Shown here: positions 17,445 through 27,489 of the stretch, piece by piece | Layout: each line of letters opens with the position of its first letter | How positions within the stretch are numbered: position 1 is the stretch's first letter | NCBI RefSeq assembly: GCF_029871245.1 | Contig: NZ_SSON01000065.1 | Coordinates: forward strand, 1-64,000 | DNA length: 64,000 bases | Direction: 5' to 3' | Source of the DNA: Pseudomonas sp. BN102 | GTDB lineage: Bacteria > Pseudomonadota > Gammaproteobacteria > Pseudomonadales > Pseudomonadaceae | Notes under the pieces: generated by a model | What the model was told of the DNA's origin: nothing | What the model saw: the letters and a program-made list of their open reading frames with translations, nothing else | The model's database searches: none | Program-made: the position numbers and the translations under genes

Positions 17445-17481
17445 GTGGAGCGAATTCATTCGCGAAGCAATTCGCTCCCAC
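17445..17481. repeat. compact REP-like hairpin, family A, between convergent genes
   Basis: GTGGAGCGAATTCATTCGCG and GCAATTCGCTCCCAC form a tight inverted repeat of 37 bases. It sits between the ends of the MshEN gene and the thioesterase gene and could act as a bidirectional transcript end. Confidence 0.65.
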
Positions 17482-17493
17482 TGTTGCCCGCGA

Positions 17494-17925
17494 TCAGTTC
17501 GCTGCCTCGGCCGCCTGGGGAAACTCCGGCAGGACCCGTACGGGGCGCTTGTCGTCGTCGATGGCGACGAAGCTGAACAGGCCGCTGATGGCCTTCTCGC
17601 GGGTGGCGTTGTACATCTCCTCGACGAACACCTCGACCTCCACCTTGAGGCTGGTGTTGCCCACCTTCACCACGCGCCCCACCAACTCGACTATGGAGCC
17701 GGCCGGGATCGGGTGCTTGAAGTCGATGCGGTCGCTGGACACCGTCACCAGCGGCAGGCGGCAGAAGCGCGTGGCGGTGATGAAGGACACTTCGTCCATC
17801 CAGGCCAGGGCGGTGCCGCCGAACAGGGTGTTGTGATGGTTGGTGCTGGGCGGGAATACCGCCTTGGTCACCCGGCTTTCGGACAGCGCGGTCCGGCGGG
17901 CGATTTCTTGCTCTCTCGGGGTCAT
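17494..17925 (-). CDS. acyl-CoA thioesterase, YciA-type hotdog fold
   Basis: 143-residue single hotdog-domain thioesterase hydrolysing acyl-CoA to free acid and CoA in the cytoplasm. Family blocks: PSTNHHNTLFGGTALAWMDE with the catalytic Asp region, the ATRFCRLPLVTVSSDRIDFKHP substrate tunnel segment, and PAGSIVELVGRV. Start at the ATG at 17925, giving the usual family length; the longer frame upstream is low-complexity and lacks a hotdog extension. Gene next to the rplS operon as in PAO1. Confidence 0.88.
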   Translation of the reverse strand: MTPREQEIARRTALSESRVTKAVFPPSTNHHNTLFGGTALAWMDEVSFITATRFCRLPLVTVSSDRIDFKHPIPAGSIVELVGRVVKVGNTSLKVEVEVFVEEMYNATREKAISGLFSFVAIDDDKRPVRVLPEFPQAAEAAN

Positions 17926-18066
17926 GCCACTACTACCTGAATCGACTCTATGTGGCTGCCATTCTTGCGGCGACTCTTGTCGTTGTTGTGCGCTGCCGGA
18001 TCGGGCAGGAACTTGGCACGCCAGTGGAGGCGTGCGGGCGCGGATCATCCTCCGCGCGCAGGCAAG

Positions 18067-18102
18067 AAAAAACCCGCCGAGGCGAACCTGGGCGGGTTTT
18101 TC
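18067..18102 (-). terminator. rho-independent terminator of the rpsP operon
   Basis: On the minus strand AACCCGCC pairs with GGCGGGTT, followed by a T run and located just past the rplS stop. Confidence 0.9.
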
Positions 18103-18118
18103 CGGAAAGCTGAGCCGA

Positions 18119-18469
18119 TTAGGCCAGCTTCTCCTTGATACGAGCTGCCTTGCCGGACAGGTCGCGGAGGTAGTACAGCTTGGCCTTGCGCACGTCGCCG
18201 CGGCGCTTGACGCTCAGGCTGTCGACCAGCGGGGAGTAGGTCTGGAAGGTACGCTCAACGCCTACGCCGTTGGAGATCTTGCGCACGGTGAAGGCGCTGT
18301 TCAGGCCGCGGTTACGCTTGGCGATGACCACACCTTCGAAGGCCTGCAGACGAGCACGGTCGCCTTCCTTCACTTTCACTTGAACGATTACGGTGTCGCC
18401 CGGGGCGAAAGCCGGAATCTCTTTGTTCATTTGTTCAGCTTCGATCTGCTGAATGATCTTGTTGGTCAT
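18119..18469 (-). CDS. rplS: 50S ribosomal protein L19
   Basis: 116-residue L19, which sits at the 30S-50S interface. The N-terminal [58 protein letters not shown] and the closing [19 protein letters not shown] are all standard. Last gene of rpsP-rimM-trmD-rplS, with a terminator 17 bases after the stop. Confidence 0.98.
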   Translation of the reverse strand: MTNKIIQQIEAEQMNKEIPAFAPGDTVIVQVKVKEGDRARLQAFEGVVIAKRNRGLNSAFTVRKISNGVGVERTFQTYSPLVDSLSVKRRGDVRKAKLYYLRDLSGKAARIKEKLA

Positions 18470-18513
18470 CGCTATGCTCCTAAGACAGGCCTTCTGGGCG
18501 TGCCATCGATACG

Positions 18514-19266
18514 TTAACTATCGTTCCGCTGGCGGATGTATTCCTCCAGCAGCTTTTTCTCTTCTCCAGAAAGCGAGCGGCAATCCAGAAGATCGACCCG
18601 ACGTTCCCAGGTGCGCCCAAGCGCCTGCTGCAAACGCCATCGCCGGATGTGTTCGTGGTTGCCGCTGAGCAGCACCTCAGGAACACGCTTGCCTGCATAC
18701 AACTCCGGTCGGGTGTAGTGCGGGCAATCGAGCAGGCCATCCGTGAAGGAGTCCTCCTCGGCGGAGTCCGCGTGGCCCAGCGCGCCGGGCAGCAACCGCG
18801 TCACCGCATCGATCAGCACCATGGCCGGCAGCTCACCGCCGGACAGGACGTAATCGCCAATCGACCATTCCTCATCGACGTGCTCCTCGATGAAGCGTTC
18901 GTCGATACCTTCGTAGCGCCCGGCAATGAGGATCAATGCTTCCTCGTTCGCCAGCTCGCGCACGGCCGCCTGCTTCAGCTGGCGCCCTTGCGGCGAGAGG
19001 TAGATCACCTTCGCCCGTTCCCCCGCCGCTGCCTTGGCTGCCGCCAGGGCCCGTTCCAGGGGCTGGATCTTCATCACCATGCCGGGGCCACCGCCGAAGG
19101 GCCGGTCGTCCACTGTCTGGTGGCGGTCCTCGGTGAAGCTCCGCGGATTCCAGCAGTTGAGCTTGAGCAGCCCCTGCTTCACCGCACGGCTGGTGATGCC
19201 GTATTCGCTGATGGCGGCGAACATCTCGGGAAAGATGCTGATGACTTCGACCTGCATGCTCTTCAT
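18514..19266 (-). CDS. trmD: tRNA (guanine-N1)-methyltransferase TrmD
   Basis: 250-residue SPOUT-class enzyme that makes m1G37 in tRNAs from S-adenosylmethionine, preventing +1 frameshifting. Seen: [11 protein letters not shown] at the start, [14 protein letters not shown], the trefoil-knot cofactor segment [35 protein letters not shown], and [11 protein letters not shown]. Full length; an alternative ATG three codons in is possible. Starts nine bases after rimM ends. Confidence 0.97.
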   Translation of the reverse strand: MKSMQVEVISIFPEMFAAISEYGITSRAVKQGLLKLNCWNPRSFTEDRHQTVDDRPFGGGPGMVMKIQPLERALAAAKAAAGERAKVIYLSPQGRQLKQAAVRELANEEALILIAGRYEGIDERFIEEHVDEEWSIGDYVLSGGELPAMVLIDAVTRLLPGALGHADSAEEDSFTDGLLDCPHYTRPELYAGKRVPEVLLSGNHEHIRRWRLQQALGRTWERRVDLLDCRSLSGEEKKLLEEYIRQRNDS

Positions 19267-19275
19267 GTCAGGCCC

Positions 19276-19812
19276 TCAGAAATCAACGTCCCATTCCACC
19301 CGCATCTCACCGACATCCAGATCGATCGACAGCACGCACTGCTCCGTGTAGGGCAGCAGGCGTTCACGATCGTCGAGGCTGCCAGCACAGGGCTTGACCA
19401 CCATCACATCGTTGGCACCGGTCTCCAGCAAATGATCGATCCGGCCGAGCAATTGCCCGTCCTGGTTGATCACGTTGAGACCTTCCAACTGGTGCCAGTA
19501 GAACTCGTCATCGTCGAGCTCCGGCAGTTCGCTGACGGGAACGCAGACTTCGAAACCTGCGTAGGTACGGGCGACTTCGCGGTCGTCCAACCCCTTCAGC
19601 CTTACTACCAGGACCTTGCCGTGCACGCGTCCGCTGACGACTTCGACCTGCTTTACCTCGTTGTCACGCTTGAGCGTCCAACGGCGGTAATCGAGCACGT
19701 TATCCAGCGGATCGGTGAAGGAGTAGACCTTCACCTCGCCACGTACGCCATGCACCGAGAAAATCTTGCCGAGAACGATGAGTTCATCGGCGGGAGCCGG
19801 CGTCGTGCTCAT
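19276..19812 (-). CDS. rimM: 16S rRNA processing protein RimM
   Basis: 178-residue ribosome maturation factor that binds S19 and helps assemble the 30S head. N-terminal RimM domain (VLGKIFSVHGVRGEVKVYSFTDP) and C-terminal PRC-barrel (DDDEFYWHQLEGLNVINQDG, ending MRVEWDVDF). Standard position between rpsP and trmD with short spacers. Confidence 0.97.
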   Translation of the reverse strand: MSTTPAPADELIVLGKIFSVHGVRGEVKVYSFTDPLDNVLDYRRWTLKRDNEVKQVEVVSGRVHGKVLVVRLKGLDDREVARTYAGFEVCVPVSELPELDDDEFYWHQLEGLNVINQDGQLLGRIDHLLETGANDVMVVKPCAGSLDDRERLLPYTEQCVLSIDLDVGEMRVEWDVDF

Positions 19813-19820
19813 AAGGATGC

Positions 19821-20072
19821 TTAGGCAGCAGCCTTGGCAGCTTCCTTCAGCAGCTGAGCAACGCGCTCAGACGGCTGGGCGCCCTGGCTCAGCCAGTAGC
19901 TGACGCGCTCCTGGTTCACGGAGAGCTTCACTTCCGAACCGGTGGCGACCGGGTTGAAGAAGCCGATGCGCTCTACGAAGCGACCGTCGCGCGCATTGCG
20001 GCTGTTGGTCACGGTCAGGTGGTAGAAGGGGCGCTTCTTGGAGCCGCCACGGGCAAGACGGATGGTTACCAT
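19821..20072 (-). CDS. rpsP: 30S ribosomal protein S16
   Basis: 83-residue S16: [32 protein letters not shown] and the [21 protein letters not shown] ending are diagnostic. First gene of the rpsP-rimM-trmD-rplS operon; a good sigma-70 type promoter lies about 75-100 bases upstream. Confidence 0.98.
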   Translation of the reverse strand: MVTIRLARGGSKKRPFYHLTVTNSRNARDGRFVERIGFFNPVATGSEVKLSVNQERVSYWLSQGAQPSERVAQLLKEAAKAAA

Positions 20073-20144
20073 TGAACTTCGTTCCTATAGTCGGTGCTTT
20101 TCAAGCTGTGCACACACATGGGCCATGGGCCCGAAAGGCCGCAT

Positions 20145-20172
20145 ATTCTAAGGATTATCCGGCCGATTGCAA
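20145..20172 (-). promoter_or_regulatory. predicted sigma-70 promoter of rpsP operon
   Basis: On the minus strand TTGCAA (-35), a 16-base spacer and TAGAAT (-10), followed by a GC-rich discriminator (ATGCGGCC) of the kind seen on growth-rate-controlled promoters. Position fits rpsP at 20072. Confidence 0.65.
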
Positions 20173-20220
20173 ATCTCTTTTATGGGCCACCTGTCGGTGG
20201 CGGTATCAGGAGCCCGAATC

Positions 20221-21594
<1,374 letters not shown>

Positions 21595-21720
21595 GCGCGG
21601 ACCTATTCGGCTCGATGCGGACATCGGAGGATTTGCGGAGGCCGCGAGGCAGCGGCTGAATAGCGCGTCATTCTAGGTATTTTCTGGTGCGGGGGAAATC
21701 CCGCCGCCCGTCGGCCCGGA

Positions 21721-21890
21721 TCAGAACTGCAGGCGGAGCATGTCCGCCAGGCGTCGATTCTCGGCCTGCGGCGAGCGCACGCAGGCCTTCAGCGTGCGCC
21801 GCAGGCAATCGATGAAGCACAGCGAAGCCTGGTCCAGCGCCTGGTCACGCAGCCAGATCACCGACTTGTCGCCCGGCTTCGCGCAGTGCT
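21721..21890 (-). pseudogene. 3' remnant of a LysR-like regulator
   Basis: The minus-strand frame ending at 21721 reads KPGDKSVIWLRDQALDQASL, then CFIDCLRRTLKA, which resembles the last strand and helix of a LysR effector domain (aromatic-Leu-x-Arg, Ala-x-x-x-Phe-Ile-Asp-x-Leu). Nothing resembling a helix-turn-helix or effector domain is found upstream; the frame instead runs into the remnant of an oppositely oriented gene. The identification rests on pattern memory of a short segment. Confidence 0.4.
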
Positions 21891-21893
21891 TCG

Positions 21894-21983
21894 CCGCCGG
21901 CCTGGTACATCTTCGCGGCCAGCCTGCTCGCCCTGGTCGGCTTGCGGCTCGCCCCGGAAACCGCCGGCAAGGACCTCGACTAG
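21894..21983 (+). pseudogene. 3' remnant of an MFS transporter
   Basis: The plus-strand frame ending in TAG at 21981-21983 reads PAWYIFAASLLALVGLRLAP, then ETAGKDLD. This is the usual last transmembrane helix and tail of MFS permeases of the MHS type (compare KETRDSDL in the intact permease at 24009). There is no start or earlier helix. Confidence 0.5.
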
Positions 21984-22120
21984 CACCCTCGCTCTGGCCG
22001 ACCCGCCCTGCGCGGACCGGCGCCGGTGCGCTCGCTCGGTCCAAGCGGGCGCGACGTCTTTAAGCTGGGCGCGGTCTGTGCCACACTCACCGACTTTCGG
22101 GCCCGCGATTACAAGGACTT

Positions 22121-22921
22121 ATGCATCCCCTGCTGCCCAGCCTCATCGCTGCTGTTCTCTACCTCGGCGCCACCACCTACCAGAGCTTCAACCTGGCCAG
22201 GCGCACCTCGCCGAGCAAACCCCTGCTGCTGCTGCTCGCCGCCCTGGCGCTGGCGACCCAGGCCGCCTGCCTGTCCCAGCAGCTGCTGACCCCTGCCGGA
22301 CTGGTGCTGGACTTCTTCAATGCGGCCAGCCTGATCGCCGCCGCGGTGATCCTGCTGACCCTGCTGTCCTGCCTGCGCATACCGGTGGAAAACCTGCTAC
22401 TCCTGCTGCTGCCCCTCGGCGCCCTGACGGTGCTGGCCGCAGCCCTGGTGCCCGGCGGCACCGTCCAGGCCATCAACGAAGGGCCGGGAATCCTGGCGCA
22501 CATACTGCTGTCGATCCTGGCCTATGGCCTGTTGACCATGGCGGTGTTCCAGGCCCTGCTGCTGCTCCTGCAGGACCACCAGCTCAAACACAAGCACCCG
22601 TCCGGGCTGATCAAGAACTTCCCCGCGCTGCAGACCATGGAAAGCCTGCTGTTCGGCTTCCTCTGGGCCGGCTGGGGCCTGCTTTCGCTGTCGCTGCTGT
22701 CAGGCTGGCTGTTCGTCGACAACCTGTTCGCCCAGCACCTGGCGCACAAGACCATCCTTTCCTGCATCGCCTGGGTCGTATTCGGCGTGCTGCTCTGGGG
22801 CCGCCACCAGCTCGGCTGGCGCGGGCACAAGGCCATACGCTGGACCCTGGCGGGCTTCTGCCTGCTGATGCTGGCCTATTTCGGCAGCAAGCTGGTCCGC
22901 GAATTCATCCTTCACGTCTGA
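22121..22921 (+). CDS. CcsA/YpjD-like inner-membrane protein
   Basis: 266-residue polytopic protein with about eight hydrophobic helices, of the cytochrome c assembly (CcsA/CcmC) superfamily in its YpjD subgroup: MHPLLPSLIAAVLYLGATTY, INEGPGILAHILLSILAYGL and HKTILSCIAWVVFGVLLWGRH carry the conserved histidines. The tryptophan-rich WWD haem-handling motif of true CcmC/CcsA is not visible, so a direct role in cytochrome c maturation is doubtful. YpjD of enterobacteria is encoded beside the CorB/YfjD CBS protein, and here too a CBS/CorC protein follows seven bases later. Confidence 0.82.
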   Translation: MHPLLPSLIAAVLYLGATTYQSFNLARRTSPSKPLLLLLAALALATQAACLSQQLLTPAGLVLDFFNAASLIAAAVILLTLLSCLRIPVENLLLLLLPLGALTVLAAALVPGGTVQAINEGPGILAHILLSILAYGLLTMAVFQALLLLLQDHQLKHKHPSGLIKNFPALQTMESLLFGFLWAGWGLLSLSLLSGWLFVDNLFAQHLAHKTILSCIAWVVFGVLLWGRHQLGWRGHKAIRWTLAGFCLLMLAYFGSKLVREFILHV

Positions 22922-22928
22922 GCCGCAC

Positions 22929-23753
22929 ATGCACGGATTGCTCGCCGGCCTCCTCCTTGGCATCACCCTCTCCCTGGTTGCCGGCGCGATAGTCGCCTGG
23001 CTGGCGACCCGGCGCCGCCACGGGGTGGAGATCCAGCCACAATCGCGCCTGCCGGTGGCAGTGGCCGATGCGCTGCAACGGGTCACCATCAGCTCCATCA
23101 TGATTCCCCGCAGCGAGATCCAGGGCATCGACCTGAATGCCTCGCCGGAGGAACTCCTCGCCCAGTTGCAGAACGCCACCCACACCCGCCTGCCGCTCTA
23201 CCGCGAAGACATCAACCAGATCGAAGGCATCCTCCACTTGCGCCAGTTGCCGCGGCTGCTGACCGAAGGCCTGCCGAGCGCCGAGACCTTGATGACGGTG
23301 AGCCGGGACACCTACTTCGTGCCGGAAAGCACGCCGCTGCTGACCCAACTGGTCAATTTCCAGAAACAGAAGCGCCGCCTCGGCATCGTGGTGGACGAAT
23401 ACGGCGACGTGGTCGGCCTGGTCAGCCTGGAGGACATCTTCCAGGAACTGGTGGGCGAGTTCGGCAGCCTGGAAGACTTCGCCCCCAATCCCGGCATCCA
23501 GGCCCGCGACGACGGCCGCTACGAGCTGGACGGATCCCTGCACCTGCGCGAACTGAACCGGGTGCTCGGCTGGCACCTGCCCTGCGACGGCCCCAAGACC
23601 CTCAACGGCCTGGTCACCGAAGCCCTGGAACAGATTCCCGACTGCAGCGTGTGCCTCAAGGTCGGCCCCTACCGCCTGGAAATCCTCCAGTCCGGCGAAA
23701 ACCGCGTACAGCGCGTGCTCGCCTGGCGCGCCGGCCTTACACCAAAGGCCTAG
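22929..23753 (+). CDS. CBS-pair/CorC-HlyC protein with a single membrane helix
   Basis: 274 residues: one N-terminal transmembrane helix (GLLAGLLLGITLSLVAGAIV), then a CBS pair (TISSIMIPRSEIQGIDL, THTRLPLYREDINQIEGIL, RRLGIVVDEYGDVVGLVSLEDI) and the CorC/HlyC C-terminal domain (GRYELDGSLHLRELNRVLGW). CNNM/CorB proteins normally have a four-helix DUF21 domain before the CBS pair; here it is replaced by one helix. A regulatory role in magnesium or divalent-ion export, or partnership with the preceding YpjD-like protein, is inferred from enterobacterial gene pairing. Probable two-gene operon. Confidence 0.82.
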   Translation: MHGLLAGLLLGITLSLVAGAIVAWLATRRRHGVEIQPQSRLPVAVADALQRVTISSIMIPRSEIQGIDLNASPEELLAQLQNATHTRLPLYREDINQIEGILHLRQLPRLLTEGLPSAETLMTVSRDTYFVPESTPLLTQLVNFQKQKRRLGIVVDEYGDVVGLVSLEDIFQELVGEFGSLEDFAPNPGIQARDDGRYELDGSLHLRELNRVLGWHLPCDGPKTLNGLVTEALEQIPDCSVCLKVGPYRLEILQSGENRVQRVLAWRAGLTPKA

Positions 23754-24008
23754 TGGCCGGGGCTCGGCCCCCTTCCTATAATCGGCCGAGGCTTACCTGC
23801 CCTCCCCCGGCCCCAGTCGCCACCCGCGACGCCATGCCATTCGCCGCACCTCGCGGCCACCTGAGAACCACCTGTAGCGGCCACCCCCGCCGCCAGTCTG
23901 GGTCCTGATGCCGGCAACCCTCCGCATCCCTCAGCATCCGACCGCACCAATGACCCGCCGGGCATTCCGCAGGGAGCACGCCCGGCCCATGCAAAGGGAA
24001 TTCCACAG

Positions 24009-25322
24009 ATGACCAGCGCCACCTTGAGCGACTCGTCCAGCAGCACGCCCGCCAACTCCCCCGCGCACGTGGCCACCGCCAGTTTCATCGGCACCGCCAT
24101 CGAGTTCTACGACTTCTACGTCTACGCCACTGCCGCCGCGCTGGTGATAGGCCCGGTGTTCTTCCCGCAGACGTCCAGCACCGCGCAGATGCTCTCCGCC
24201 TTCCTCACCTTCGGCATCGCGTTCCTCGCCCGCCCGCTGGGCTCGGCGCTGTTCGGCCACTTCGGCGATCGCGTCGGGCGCAAGTCGACACTGGTCGCCT
24301 CGCTGTTGTTGATGGGCGTCTCCACCACCCTGATCGGCGTGCTGCCCGGCCACGACAGCATCGGCGCCTGGGCGCCCATGCTGCTCTGCGTGCTGCGCTT
24401 CGGCCAGGGCCTGGGGCTGGGCGGCGAATGGGGCGGCGCGGCGCTGCTCGCCACGGAGAACGCCCCGCCCGGCAAACGCGCCTGGTACGGCATGTTCCCG
24501 CAACTCGGCCCATCCATCGGCTTCCTCGCCGCCAACGGTCTGTTCCTCAGCCTGGCCATGCTGCTCAGCGACGAACAGTTCCGCGACTGGGGCTGGCGCA
24601 TCCCCTTCCTGCTCAGCGCCGTCCTGGTGCTGGTGGGCCTGTATGTACGCCTGAAGCTGGAGGAAACGCCGGTCTTCGCCCAGGCCATGGCGCGCCAGGA
24701 GCGGGCCCGGGTGCCGCTGGTGGAAACTTTCGGCAGCCACTGGAAACCCACGCTGCTGGGCGCCCTGGCGATGGTGGTGTGCTACGCGCTGTTCTATATC
24801 TCCACGGTGTTTTCCCTGAGCTACGGGGTGACCAGCCTGGGGTACAGCCGCGAGACCTTCCTCGCCCTGCTCTGCTTCGCGGTGCTCTTCATGGCCCTGG
24901 CGACGCCAATCTCGGCCTGGCTCAGCGACCGCCTCGGGCGCAAGCCGGTGCTGATCGGCGGCAGCATCCTGGCGATCCTGTCCGGCTTCACCATGGAACC
25001 GCTGCTGACCCAGGGCACGGCCTACGGCGTCGCCCTGTTCCTCTGCATCGAGCTGTTCCTGATGGGCGTGACCTTCGCCCCCATGGGCGCGCTGCTACCG
25101 GAGCTCTTCCCCACCCGCGTGCGCTACACCGGGGCTTCGGCGGCCTACAACCTGGGCGGCATAGTCGGCGCCTCGGTTGCGCCCTTCTTAGCCCAGAAGC
25201 TGGTGGCCATGGGTGGACTCTCCTGGGTCGGCGGCTATGTATCGGCGGCAGCGGCAATCAGCCTGCTGGCGGTGCTCTGCCTGAAGGAAACCCGCGACAG
25301 CGACCTCAGCCTCACGCGCTGA
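24009..25322 (+). CDS. MFS transporter, metabolite:H+ symporter (MHS) family
   Basis: 437-residue permease with 12 predicted helices. MHS hallmarks: TASFIGTAIEFYDFYVYATA in helix 1, GHFGDRVGRKS between helices 2 and 3, and RFGQGLGLGGEWGGA. Relatives import shikimate, alpha-ketoglutarate, proline/betaine or citrate; the substrate is unassigned. It has its own 255-base upstream gap with no obvious operator. The 3' end overlaps the convergent SGNH hydrolase gene by 11 bases. The truncated MFS tail at 21894 is related in its last helix. Confidence 0.88.
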   Translation: MTSATLSDSSSSTPANSPAHVATASFIGTAIEFYDFYVYATAAALVIGPVFFPQTSSTAQMLSAFLTFGIAFLARPLGSALFGHFGDRVGRKSTLVASLLLMGVSTTLIGVLPGHDSIGAWAPMLLCVLRFGQGLGLGGEWGGAALLATENAPPGKRAWYGMFPQLGPSIGFLAANGLFLSLAMLLSDEQFRDWGWRIPFLLSAVLVLVGLYVRLKLEETPVFAQAMARQERARVPLVETFGSHWKPTLLGALAMVVCYALFYISTVFSLSYGVTSLGYSRETFLALLCFAVLFMALATPISAWLSDRLGRKPVLIGGSILAILSGFTMEPLLTQGTAYGVALFLCIELFLMGVTFAPMGALLPELFPTRVRYTGASAAYNLGGIVGASVAPFLAQKLVAMGGLSWVGGYVSAAAAISLLAVLCLKETRDSDLSLTR

Positions 25323-26085
25323 GTCCGAGTGCCAGGCCCTCCGCCTCCCGGGGCGGCGAGGCCGCGGCGACGAACCAGTCCGCCAGCGACTCGCCCCAGA
25401 CCCGGTAGCCCAGGGACGACGGATGGTAGCCATCCAGCGCCAGGAACTCCGCGCGCATCTCCAGGCGCGTGGCGCAACAGCCCACCCCTTCCCGCTTGGC
25501 CAGGTCATGCAGCTGCCGGTCCAGCAACTGCGCGCGCCAGCCAAGCAACTGGCGCAGCAGCCAGGGCAAGGCGCTGAAGTGCTGCAAGGGCGGGACCCCG
25601 GCCAGGAGGACCCGCGCGCCGCGACCAGCAAAGTGCCGCGCCAGGCCTTCGAGGGACTTCCGCCAGCGGCGGCTGGAACTGAAGTGGGTGGTGTCGTTGA
25701 CGCCGAAGACCAGCAGCACCAGGTCGGCAGGTTCTTCCGCCACCAGGGGCAGCAGGCGTTCCAGGGCACCGCCGGCGGTAATCCCGTTCTCGCCGCAAGC
25801 ACGCCAGGCCACGGGCCGGCCCAGGCGGGCCGCCAGGGCGCCGGCCAGCTGCCCGGCCAAGGCGAACTCCAGGCAGGAGGTGCCGACCCCGGCCACGGTG
25901 GATTCACCTATCAATAGAAGGCGCAGCGGCTCGCCATCGAACCCTGCGCCGGCAAGGCCCTGCCCCGGCCCGGCGGCAGGCGTCAGGCGCAGGGCGGTAC
26001 GGCGGGTATGCACGGCCATTGGCAGGACCAGCGGCAGCAGCGGCAGCGCCGCCACCCACCAGCACAGCCCGGCCAGGCGGCTCAC
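25312..26085 (-). CDS. membrane-anchored SGNH/GDSL hydrolase
   Basis: 257-residue protein with an N-terminal hydrophobic anchor or signal ([19 protein letters not shown]) and an SGNH hydrolase domain: block [16 protein letters not shown] with nucleophile S62, block [11 protein letters not shown] (127-134), and block [11 protein letters not shown] with the catalytic Asp/His. An esterase or lipase acting on the periplasmic side is likely; the substrate is unknown. The start is a GTG at 26085 that overlaps the purT stop (GTGA), implying translational coupling; the ATG-initiated longer frame would run 118 codons inside purT and is rejected. Confidence 0.8.
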   Translation of the reverse strand: MSRLAGLCWWVAALPLLPLVLPMAVHTRRTALRLTPAAGPGQGLAGAGFDGEPLRLLLIGESTVAGVGTSCLEFALAGQLAGALAARLGRPVAWRACGENGITAGGALERLLPLVAEEPADLVLLVFGVNDTTHFSSSRRWRKSLEGLARHFAGRGARVLLAGVPPLQHFSALPWLLRQLLGWRAQLLDRQLHDLAKREGVGCCATRLEMRAEFLALDGYHPSSLGYRVWGESLADWFVAAASPPREAEGLALGLSA

Positions 26086-27263
26086 AGCTGGACGTCGACG
26101 GCCTGAGCTGAACGGGTCGCCTTGGCTCGCGCCAGGTCGGTGGACTCGTCCCGCGCCAGGGCCACGCCCATGCGGCGCTGGCCGTCCACTTCCGGTTTGC
26201 CGAACAAGCGCAGGGCAGTGTCCGGTTCGCTGAGGGCCGCGCCGAGATTGCCGAAGCTGACCTGGCTGGACGTGCCTTCTACCAGTATCACCGCCGAAGC
26301 CGACGGCCCCTGCTGGCGAATGGCCGGGATTGGCAGGCCGAGGATGGCGCGAGCATGCAGGGCGAACTCGGACAGGTCCTGGGAGATCAGGGTGACCAGA
26401 CCGGTATCGTGGGGACGCGGCGAGACTTCGCTGAACCACACCTGGTCGCCCTTGATGAACAGCTCGACGCCGAACAGGCCACGACCGCCCAGGGCCTCGG
26501 TAACCGCCTGGGCGATGCGTTCGGATTCGGCCAGGGCCTTCGGGCTCATGGCCTGGGGCTGCCAGGACTCGTGGTAATCGCCCTTCACCTGGCGGTGGCC
26601 GATGGGGGCGCAGAAGCTGGTGCCGCCGACATGGCGCACGGTGAGCAGGGTGATCTCGTAGTCGAAATCGATGAAGCCTTCGACAATCACCCGCCCCTTG
26701 CCGGCGCGGCCGCCTTCCTGGGCATAGTCCCAGGCAGTCTTGAGGTCGGCGTCGGACTTAAGCACCGATTGGCCCTTGCCGGAGGAGCTCATGATCGGCT
26801 TGACCACGCAGGGGTAGCCGACGCTGGCCACGGCGGCGCTGTAGTCCTCGAAGCTGTCGGCGAAGTGGTAGGGCGAGGTGGGAACGCCCAGCTCTTCGGC
26901 CGCGAGACGGCGGATGCCCTCGCGGTTCATGGTCAATTGGGCGGCGCGGGCGGTCGGCACCACGGTGAAGCCTTCGGCTTCCAGCTCCACCAGGGTGGCG
27001 GTGGCGATGGCCTCGATCTCCGGCACGATGTAGTGCGGCTTCTCCTGCTCGATCACCGCCCGCAGCGCGGCGCCGTCGAGCATGCTGATGACGTGGCTGC
27101 GATGGGCCACCTGCATGGCTGGGGCATCGGCGTAGCGGTCGACGGCGATCACTTCACAGCCGAGGCGCTGCAGTTCGATCACCACCTCCTTGCCGAGCTC
27201 GCCGGAGCCGCACAGCAGTACACGGGTCGCGCTGGGCGACAAGGGGGTTCCAATACGGGGCAT
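26082..27263 (-). CDS. purT: formate-dependent phosphoribosylglycinamide formyltransferase
   Basis: 393-residue ATP-grasp enzyme that formylates GAR with formate and ATP in purine synthesis, an alternative to PurN. Seen: [20 protein letters not shown] (PurK/PurT N-terminal fold), MSSSGKGQS nucleotide loop, [34 protein letters not shown] and the [14 protein letters not shown] metal region. The ATG at 27263 has GAGGAAACGCC upstream; the longer frame overlaps the DUF1289 gene. The SGNH gene is coupled to its stop codon. Confidence 0.96.
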   Translation of the reverse strand: MPRIGTPLSPSATRVLLCGSGELGKEVVIELQRLGCEVIAVDRYADAPAMQVAHRSHVISMLDGAALRAVIEQEKPHYIVPEIEAIATATLVELEAEGFTVVPTARAAQLTMNREGIRRLAAEELGVPTSPYHFADSFEDYSAAVASVGYPCVVKPIMSSSGKGQSVLKSDADLKTAWDYAQEGGRAGKGRVIVEGFIDFDYEITLLTVRHVGGTSFCAPIGHRQVKGDYHESWQPQAMSPKALAESERIAQAVTEALGGRGLFGVELFIKGDQVWFSEVSPRPHDTGLVTLISQDLSEFALHARAILGLPIPAIRQQGPSASAVILVEGTSSQVSFGNLGAALSEPDTALRLFGKPEVDGQRRMGVALARDESTDLARAKATRSAQAVDVQL

Positions 27264-27279
27264 GGCGTTTCCTCGGGGG

Positions 27280-27489
27280 TCAAGAAGCCTGGGTCGGGGG
27301 CGTGATGAACAGGCCGCTGGCCTTGGCGCGCTCGAAACAGCGGACCAGCACCTCGCGGCGCTCGGCGTTGTCCATGCGACCCCAGCGGGTGATTTCGTCG
27401 GCGCTGCGCTGGCAGCCGCTGCAGATGTCATGGTCGTCCAGCACGCAGACCTGCACGCAGGGCGAGCGGACGGGGCGTTCGGCATCCAT
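27280..27489 (-). CDS. DUF1289 protein
   Basis: 69-residue protein with the DUF1289 cysteine pattern: [20 protein letters not shown] followed by the [15 protein letters not shown] segment (usually W..M...E). Four cysteines in CxxxC and CxGC suggest a small metal site. Function unknown; its ATG overlaps the stop of the gamma-carbonic anhydrase gene by one base (TGATG), so the two are coupled. Confidence 0.85.
   Translation of the reverse strand: MDAERPVRSPCVQVCVLDDHDICSGCQRSADEITRWGRMDNAERREVLVRCFERAKASGLFITPPTQAS

Larger units (their letters stand above)
21595..22120. other. 526-base gap holding gene remnants
   Basis: No intact gene is supported. It carries promoter DNA for ffh on the left, two opposed 3' gene fragments in the middle (21721-21983), and the promoter of the CcsA-like gene on the right. 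Confidence 0.6.

Noticed and set aside
21721-22044. A 107-codon minus-strand gene
   Set aside because: Only its last part resembles a protein; the first half is low-complexity Arg/Pro/Ala sequence on top of an oppositely oriented MFS remnant. It is treated as a 3' gene fragment.
26086-26439. N-terminal extension of the SGNH hydrolase
   Set aside because: It would lie wholly inside purT in another frame; the GTG overlapping the purT stop is the natural start.
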